Shown here: positions 56,882 through 64,000 of the stretch, one piece after another
Layout of the letters: each line of letters opens with the position of its first letter
How positions within the stretch are numbered: the first letter of the stretch is position 1
Assembly (NCBI RefSeq): GCF_029227915.1
Contig: NC_079878.1
Coordinates: 13,270,001-13,334,000, forward strand
Length of the DNA: 64,000 nucleotides
Reading direction: 5' to 3'
Source of the DNA: Hydractinia symbiolongicarpus
Taxonomy: Eukaryota > Cnidaria > Hydrozoa > Anthoathecata > Hydractiniidae
Program-made: the position numbers and the translations under genes
Notes under the pieces: generated by a model
Database searches by the model: none
The model's input: the letters and a program-made list of their open reading frames with translations, nothing else
Told to the model about the DNA's origin: nothing

Positions 56882-58593
56882 TACAGTCCCGATCGCGAGT
56901 AACTATGCACAAGTATACGAGTACGGGTACATTAAATGCCGAGTAAAGTGCAAGACGAGTACAAGTAATCGGCGAGTATACTACTCCATACCCTCGAGTA
57001 TAACCTCTTGCGCATGCGAGTACAGTAAGTGAATGATTTGTGAGTACGTGTGCGAGTGTAAGATAAAAAACGGGAATTCGTCTTGGCGTAATTTTTATCG
57101 ATAGCTCACATTTGTTTGCTACCTTACACATTGTGAAAACTTTTACTTCGTATTCGCGTCGTAAGAAATAACATTTTATTTTACATATTTTTTTTATGTT
57201 GCAACAAATTTTCTTTAGTTTACATAAAAATGTATATGTTGCTGTAATGGCTCTTTCTTACCGAGGAGGAAACCCTTTGCTATTTACATTTGTTATCTAA
57301 ATGCTTTTTTCTCCTAGCTAAATGTTTTGTTGCTACATTCAAACATTATTCCTTTTTCTTCACAAGCATGAATTAAACAATGAACTCTGGAGACTAAATT
57401 AGGCCAATCGCATTTAATTTTATTGTTTTGTAAGTAACCAAAAGTAAAAACGTGCCCAGCAGGGAAATCTTAGATCAAGTGAGAATGATGTACACCCGGA
57501 TTTTGAGTGAATTCCCTAATTACTTCAAAAAGGTTTGTCATAAATTATAAGTAGCTTTTAAGTCTATCGTGTAGCTATCAGCATTTCGCCATTTTACAAG
57601 TTTAAAGGAGCAATCCAGCACTAAATTTCAGCACTAAATTTTGTTTCTATGAAGCTTTATGTTCTTATATGAAAAATATTATATTAAAAATAATGTGTAT
57701 CAAGGATATGCGCTTAGTTAAAATGAATAAAAATAAACAAAAATAGTGAATTATTACAGATCGTCTGTAACAACGATGTACGGAAAATTCTTTCTCATGT
57801 TTTTATAATTTTATTATCCATTCTCATCTTATCATAGTGTGCATAATAAAATAAGCGGCAGCAATGGGGAGAACAAAGTTTCAGGTGTCTTATTAATTGT
57901 ATTTTTAATTTTTTTCACATATTTTGTGGGCACCTGTTGTTTAAAAGTAGCGAATATAAAAAAGAAAAGAAAGAATGAATATCATTCAAACTAAATTTTT
58001 TTCAGAAGTGATGTTGGTTTGTTCAGAAGCAAAAGAGTTCGCTTAAAAGTTACGACTCCGTCATAAGGCAATTGAGTTTCTCCCTCGTTCTGACTATCAT
58101 ATATAGCTTGGGTTGGTGCGCACTTTCCCGCAGTTGAGTAGAATATAACGCGAATCAGTTTAGACTCGTCTGGCTCTTCGGAGTGTCAGGTCCCTGTGGC
58201 ATGGTTTCAAATGGGACTGCTGATTCGATCGTAAATCAACAAAACGCCAGGGCTTAAAGTGTTAGCATGTAATCTCAATGCCAGCTTCAACTCACTACTG
58301 AACATAGAAAACTAACGAAGAAGAAAATAACACTGTAAAAATAGTGTTTTTCAATAAATCCAACACCAACATTAGCCGCAAGTGCATTCTCCGCCAGTTT
58401 CTCGATTAATTATATTGTTTGCCTTTTGAGCACGCTAGCGAGTACTGTGTGAGTACAGTAGCAAAAATGTGCAAGTATTTTTGACGTACTCGTACGCGCA
58501 TTATACTCGTCGCGTACTCGTGGAATACCCACGGAAGAAATTACTCGTACCCGTAGTTTAATACTCGTGTATATAGTTACTCGCACTACTGTA
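56882..58593. mobile_element. Non-autonomous DNA element with CGAGTA-rich ends
   Basis: The left 180 bp and right 160 bp are related as inverted repeats: TACAGT then GCGAGTAACTAT occurs near the outer end on both sides, followed by many copies of CGAGTA or TACTCG. The 1.3-kb interior has no coding frame. The CAGT start and subterminal hexamers resemble hAT-derived elements, but no 8-bp target duplication is visible, so the family is open. Confidence 0.6.
58100..58270 (+). repeat. Diverged dispersed repeat, copy 1
   Basis: Shares GGTGCGCACT, CGCAGT and a GTGTTAGCATG or GTGTCAGCATG block in the same order with 61330-61480. It lies inside the CGAGTA element. Divergence is high. Confidence 0.4.
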
Positions 58594-58790
58594 GCTAGCT
58601 ACATATTATAAAACAAATCTACTAACAAGTCATAAACAAAAATATATGATAGATTCAAAATTGAAACTACAAGATCTATATTCGTCTTTAGTGTTAAGGT
58701 TATGGCACTGCTGTGTAATGCATAGTACATTGTAGCCAATATCCGCTGATACTGATCTACAAAATAACCAGCTCTTATCGCCACCACCAT

Positions 58791-58824
58791 CTAGCTAGCT
58801 AGCTAACTGCAGCTAGCTAGCTAG
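58791..58824. repeat. (AGCT)n palindrome
   Basis: CTAGCTAGCTAGCT, a 6-base centre, then its exact reverse complement: a self-complementary tetranucleotide microsatellite. Confidence 0.9.
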
Positions 58825-59033
58825 CTATAGTGTTTTTAGTAGCTAGGAGCTGAAAGTTTTAAATAATCAAAGCTAAGATTTAAAAAAGCTTTAGCTATAG
58901 CTACCTTAAAATTAAGAAGGCGTTACAAACACAACCACTTTAATTACCTGATTACCTGGTTTGCAATGTTTATAAACCGGTCGCACGCGCGCTGTTTTGG
59001 CTCATGTGCTGGAAACACGAAATGTACTTAAAA

Positions 59034-59530
59034 ATGTATATGTGACGTACGGAGTGTGGTTTCTATACGGAGTAATACTCCGTGTAGTTGCTATACGGAG
59101 TTTGGTTTAGCTATACCGAGTCTGCCAACGAATGTTATTAAAGTGAAATATTGCAAAAGTGGCAGTTCTACTAATACTAATTGGTACACACTGCATAATG
59201 TTTGTCTAATATTTTAGACTTTTTTCTTCTTACACAAATTACTTGCCTGTTTTAGGCACGATTTTCTAAACTGGAATAGCCCAGAGTAAATTTTTAATAA
59301 GAATACTTCGTATAGACTTCGACGCTTATGCTGCATTCGCTAATGTCTAGCCAAACCAGTTTCGGCATTATACTCTTAAAGCTGCCTGCGCCGCTCACAG
59401 CTTTTTGTACTAAATATTTTTGCGTCTATACGGAGTAAACATGTCGCTATACGAAGTTATACTCCGTATACGCATGCCTACACGGAGCCGTACTCTGTAT
59501 AGCTGCACACTCCGAATGGAACATATACAT
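59034..59530. mobile_element. MITE with repeated ATACGGAGT motifs
   Basis: Outer tips ATGTATATGT (left) and its inverted copy at the right are followed on both sides by CGGAGTGTG and several ATACGGAGT or ACTCCGTAT motifs. About 70-100 bp of each end can pair. Non-coding interior of about 300 bp. No clear target duplication. Confidence 0.6.
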
Positions 59531-59757
59531 CAAAACACAAAATGGCTACTGCGAGGGCTGTAGAGTGAGAAGATGACAAAAGGAACAAAATGACGATTCA
59601 ATAAACCCCTAACCTAAAACTATCCCATGGAAAGGTCCTTAAGAAAGGAAACCTTCTCTGCATTTTAGCAGAAAAAGGAGAATTCAAAAGGCTTTTTGTG
59701 AATACCATGAGGCAACCTTAAACGATACGTCCCTTTTTTTAAGCAAAACCTTGAATA

Positions 59758-60113
59758 CATCTTTACGATAATTCGGGAAAACTAACACTCCATCGCAGCT
59801 TATTTTGAAATCAGAGGAGGTAAACACTTTTATCAGAGTTTATTAAGGAGAAAACACGTTTTTTCGTGATAACTTTTCTTGCCGTGTTTTGTTTTAATGA
59901 AAAGTATACATAAGTTGTATCTTATTATTATTATTAACGTTTCCTGAAAATTTGAAAGAAATTGATACAACGGAAGTTATAAAACTGAAGAAAACACGCT
60001 TTCGTCTCTAACAAACTCTCATAAAAACACAATTTTTACCTCCTTTTTATCCAATATTGTAAAACGATGGAGAGCCGTAGGAATGCATGTACAATTGAAT
60101 TATCGTAAAGGTG
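59758..60113. mobile_element. MITE with TA duplication
   Basis: Inverted termini CATCTTTACGATAATTC (left) and CACCTTTACGATAATTC (right, opposite strand) are flanked by TA. Similarity continues inward to a CTCCATCG and GAGGTAAA block. Tc1/mariner-like by the TA duplication; non-coding. Confidence 0.68.
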
Positions 60114-60144
60114 TATTGTTTGCTCCTAGATCTTTAAATCTTGA

Positions 60145-60293
60145 ATACACTCAATCATAGTGCCGTGTTTTTCCTGCGCACAGAAATGGAGGTAACTTTT
60201 CCGCTTAGTTTGTGTACATTTTTACCTCCATTTCTGTGCGCACATCGGGCGTTACGTAATCACTTTAGATGCATGGCGCAAGTAAATATCGGG
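60145..60293 (+). repeat. Dispersed ~147-bp repeat, copy 2
   Basis: Same-strand match of 42229-42375, again with an internal inverted repeat around AGAAATGGAGGTAA. Confidence 0.8.
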
Positions 60294-61329
60294 ACTGTGA
60301 TTCCATGTATTGAATCCTTGAACACCCCTATGAAATATTACTTTTTCAAGTATATACATATTTTAGGTTTGGGTGCATGGTTATCTGTCTCTTGTACTGT
60401 ACTCTCTCACTCTCTCCTTTCTTAACAATAAATACTCTTATCTATCTAGTTAGTTGATTCGTTCAATCTTCTTCTAATCATTTTCTTTTTTACTTTGGTA
60501 CATTCTATTTATGTTTGATTGTCTTCTTTTTTCCAAACTTTCATCTTCTTTCTTTTCCTAGCTAGGTTAGTGTCTATTTTAACCATTTCTAATCTCCATC
60601 TTATTATCTTCCCTTATTTTTGATTCCGACTTCCTATAGCTAGATAAAATTTATCTTGACTTGGCAGACTTTGTTTAGTCCGTGGTGGGTACAAAGCAGT
60701 TGCGCGTACAAGCTAATCTAAACATGATTAAAACATAAGTAAGTGTTTTAAAAATATTACCACTTATCTGTTCAGTCATCGTCTTTGAATAATATAAATA
60801 TTATCATGTCATGAACAATTAAAGTAATTAACTTTTTCACGGACCCAGATGGAAGCAATAAATTGATTTAGATCTTTCCTTTTTCTAAAAGTTCGCTTTA
60901 TGTTATGTTTCTTTTTCTAAAAGTTCGCTTTTTTGTTACGTTTGTAAGTAAGTAAGTGTCAAGCGAAAATAAATCAAACCATCTTTTTTCCAAAGAGAAT
61001 TTTCAAATTAATTTGATCTTTATAAAACCATCCTGAGGCATGACTAAGAATAAATGTGCTAAAATAAATAAAATAAATTCTTTCTGTAGATGCAGGAAAG
61101 CCAGTCTTAAAACGAAACTCAGTAATAAATAAATTTTGTTTTTTTAAACGTATTAACGATGAGTGCGAAGTTGAAACAACAACATTTTTGATTTCTCTTT
61201 CCCCTTTTAAAAAGATGTTTTAAACTTTATTCAACATGCTTTTTCTTCGGTATTGCATCACGAGAACATTCGTCCAAAATCTGTATTAAGGTACAGGACA
61301 CCTAACCTCTCCCATGTTCTGGTTATATT

Positions 61330-61480
61330 TAACTTGCATGGGTGCGCACTCTTCTCGCAGTATTCTCTGTGACGATGAAGGTCGGACTGACTTGTGGAGT
61401 GGTTCCAAACGGTCTTCCGTCTTTCGTTTGAGTCTCAGTGTAATGCACCAGCCGAGCATAAGAGTGTCAGCATGAAGGGG
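61330..61480 (+). repeat. Diverged dispersed repeat, copy 2
   Basis: Collinear blocks with 58100-58270 (GGGTGCGCACTCTTCTCGCAG against GGTGCGCACTTTCCCGCAG type), class unknown. Confidence 0.4.
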
Positions 61481-63921
61481 CCGACTTTAATGTTCTCTAT
61501 ACCTCACATTCTTCCTAATAACACCGACCATTTTTTGATCGCAGGCTTTATAAGCTTTGTGTTTTTGGTGCTTCTTATTTAGTACATTCAATTAAAATAT
61601 AAGAAAAATATATCGTAGATAAAATAAAATCACAACCGACCGACCAGGTCAGTGCTGAAACACTCACCTCGGTGACGGCAAACATATTTTAAAGTCCAGC
61701 CTAACAAGAGATTATGGTTAGTTTAAAATCACACATATAGAAAAAACTAGTCAAGAAAAAGTAAAAAGCAAACCTTTAACTTAAATCTTTTTTGTCAAAG
61801 GGATTTCTAAATCAAAACCTATTAAACTTAAACAAGTTTTATCTGCAGAACCTTGGTAGATTCATTCCCTTCAGGTTTTATTAACGGTATTGGGAAGTAT
61901 AATGTAGGCACTAACTACGACAAGCTCCACACCTCAGTGATCACGATTATTCTTCCCATTGTAACTTGTGAGAGGACGACGAAGGTTTATTCATTGTAGT
62001 GAAGGCTCTCAGGTTTTCCTTTTTCAAAGGTCATTTTAAAAAGCTTATGAACTTTCTCTTAATATATATATACAGAATTGATAAGGTCAATGTTATGACG
62101 ATGCTGGCAATGTATCTGTTAAAATTAATAGTTGTCATGCTAACATTTTAAAGCAAAACAGATTAGCTTTATACATATCCTTGTTCTTCTCATTGCTTAA
62201 ATTTAGTGGTCTGTAATTCATGCTTTGTACATTATTTCTGAAACATGATGAATCGAATCAAACGTAACATATTTTTACAAATTTTCCAAAAGTAGGTTAA
62301 AATTTTTATGCAAGAATGTTCCTTACTTAACTAATAATCTTATAATTTTAATGTTTGTAACACGATGTGTGGAACGTATTATTAACACGAGGGTTTTCTT
62401 TAATTTTCTTTAATAACTTTTAATCTATAAAAAAACATTATGATGGTGTTGTGTTGTCTTATTGCTGGTTTGATTACACCCTTGATGATAAAGGTTTTAA
62501 TGTATTTTATGTTGTTCTTTATTCCCCTTTTTCGGTCAATTCGATCAATACGTCTATTGCCTATGTCAGAGAGTCGGTTTTAAGACGTTTCAGTGCTTAA
62601 AGGGTGTAAAAAGGCATTGGCTTTCAGGGCTCCGCCCTGGACTCGTTGGGGGGCTCACAACGCCCCTCAAACCCCCAGTTGGTTATTATCGCACCTGCGG
62701 TGCTATGTTCACCCTGCTGGTCAATGGTTCAACTAAGGTTTATTTTTTTCTGGCTACACCCCTGTTACCCTATTTCCCACAGCAAGATCAGCGTTGCAGC
62801 TATAGAAATAAAAAAACTCAATAAAAATTACAGCAATCGCGCATGCTGGAAAACTGAGACGCACAATAATTTTTTAAACCCATACCAAAAAGCGTGTTTA
62901 CTAGGGTACCTGTATTTTCATTTTAAATTCAACACATCAAAATTTGCTTGAAGAAAGACAACTCTAATAAGCGCCTCTTTTTGGCCGTTTATTGCAGAAT
63001 GGGGTTTATTATATTTTGTATTTTCAAGGAGGGTGCGTTTATTGGATTCAGGCGTTTCTTATTGTATTTAACGCATTATACATAAATAAACCTTTGCAAA
63101 CAAGAAGCAAAAGTCATAGGTTATAAAATTCAGATTTGGGTTGTTCTTAGTTTTAAAAACTGAAATGATTTGAGCCCAAGCCTGTTCTTATTTTGTTCTT
63201 ACTTTTCAGGAAATTACGAGGCTCTTGTTTTTATAACATTTATCTTATAAAAAACATGAAGATGCTTTTTAGAAAAAAATCTTTTTGGTAGTGTTGATGT
63301 TTTTTAGACATCGCAAGAGATGTTTTTGGAATTTTCTTAACAAATTGTGTTGCTGGTAATTTCTCAGAAAAGATACAGTGATTTTACCCTTCGTAAGAAA
63401 TCTTTTAAACAATTAAAGGGGGAAGAAATTGCACAAATTTTATTTAAATTTCAATACATTTTCGGGAATTCTAAATTCGGGAATTTATTTAGAGGTTTTT
63501 TTCCTTGGGCAAAATTATGGGTTGTCCCTAAAGACATTTAAGCTCCTTTTTCTCTAATACAAACTTTGGTATAAATGACCAAGGCAAATTTATATGTTGT
63601 ATGCTGAGGACCAAGCTTTCCTTATGATAAACCGGATAGGTGGTAAGTTAATGCTCAAGCTGAAGGGTCCACTTGAATCTTTTGGCACATCATTTTTGAC
63701 TTGACTCTGACCACTGAGTTTGCTTGTATCAACTCCATTTTGAGCTTGAGCGCGTATTTCTATTAGCTATTGTGGAGCTCACCCTCTTGCACAATCAAGC
63801 AGCGCTTAAAATTTGCCTATAATTGCTTATAGTTGCTGACGTAAAATACCAAAATAGCGTCACAGGCTTCTTATTTAGTAAATATGTGCTTACATGATCA
63901 ATCACGTACGCCAGTTGACGA

Positions 63922-63962
63922 CATTACGCGATTGCAGTGTACCTAACTGCAATCGCGTAATG
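63922..63962. repeat. Perfect 17-bp-arm palindrome
   Basis: CATTACGCGATTGCAGT and its exact reverse complement separated by 7 bases (GTACCTA). The loop sequence GTACCTA recurs shortly after (63973-63979), which suggests a cluster of short repeats running off the window. Confidence 0.9.
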
Positions 63963-64000
63963 TAGCGTAGTGTACCTAATTTGCTGCAGGTACGCGGTTT

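Larger units (their letters stand above)
60294..64000. other. Intergenic tail of the window
   Basis: No spliced coding pattern or RNA gene recognised. It contains a diverged repeat at 61330-61480, a GC-rich block near 62620-62690 and a perfect palindrome near the end. Open frames here (for example 60141-60425 and 62646-62951) show no recognisable protein features. Confidence 0.5.

Noticed and set aside
60141-60425. 94-codon frame in the right intergenic region
   Set aside because: It begins in a dispersed repeat and shows no domain, homologue or splice context I can recognise.

Overview
The window is a piece of an intron-rich, AT-rich animal genome. Three spliced host genes can be rebuilt exon by exon with GT-AG borders, and all three belong to animal families: an LRPPRC-type mitochondrial pentatricopeptide-repeat (PPR) protein on the plus strand (31 exons, 2292-29552), a Numb adaptor on the minus strand (6 exons, 35394-42800), and a cytosolic methylenetetrahydrofolate dehydrogenase/cyclohydrolase of MTHFD1 type on the minus strand (13 exons, 44397-51709). 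A Numb gene means a metazoan. The density and kind of mobile elements (Copia elements, an RTE-like LINE with a (TGA)n tail, tRNA-SINEs, and a transposon-borne protein with HEEADT, DTDVFLLL and TGCD motifs) suggest an early-branching animal, most likely a cnidarian. The species assignment is inference.

Layout. 1-2291: intergenic, with a tRNA-derived SINE, a 3' SINE module and a TTA-flanked MITE. 2292-29552: the LRPPRC-like gene. Its intron 3 (5764-15161) holds a complete Copia element (6367-11467, TSD CTTTC) and a 5'-truncated LINE (11956-14476), both antisense to the gene. Later introns hold a second SINE family (26331-26667), a TA-flanked MITE (27864-28368) and a tiny Helitron-like element (29235-29340). 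30376-33284: a DNA transposon between the convergent LRPPRC-like and numb genes, with terminal inverted repeats of about 500 bp and one spliced gene for a PIN/FEN-like protein with a C-terminal cysteine cluster. I could not place it in a known transposon superfamily. 35394-42800: numb, with a second, sense-relative-inverted copy of the LINE (38486-39967) in intron 1. 44397-51709: the MTHFD1-like gene with MITE, SINE, G-quadruplex, hairpin and tandem-repeat sequence in its introns. 51896-56483: a second Copia element with identical 119-bp LTRs (TSD CAATG), only about 180 bp upstream of the MTHFD1-like start codon. 56489-64000: no gene recognised; several MITEs and short dispersed repeats.

The three host genes show no operon-like relation: one acts in mitochondrial RNA handling, one in endocytosis and cell fate, one in folate one-carbon metabolism. 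The main story is host genes serving as a landing field for at least seven classes of mobile element. Points most worth following are the PIN-transposon, the absence of a formyl-THF synthetase domain from the MTHFD1-like gene, a two-base frameshift in the numb PTB exon, and a Copia copy that looks brand new by its LTRs but carries broken reading frames.
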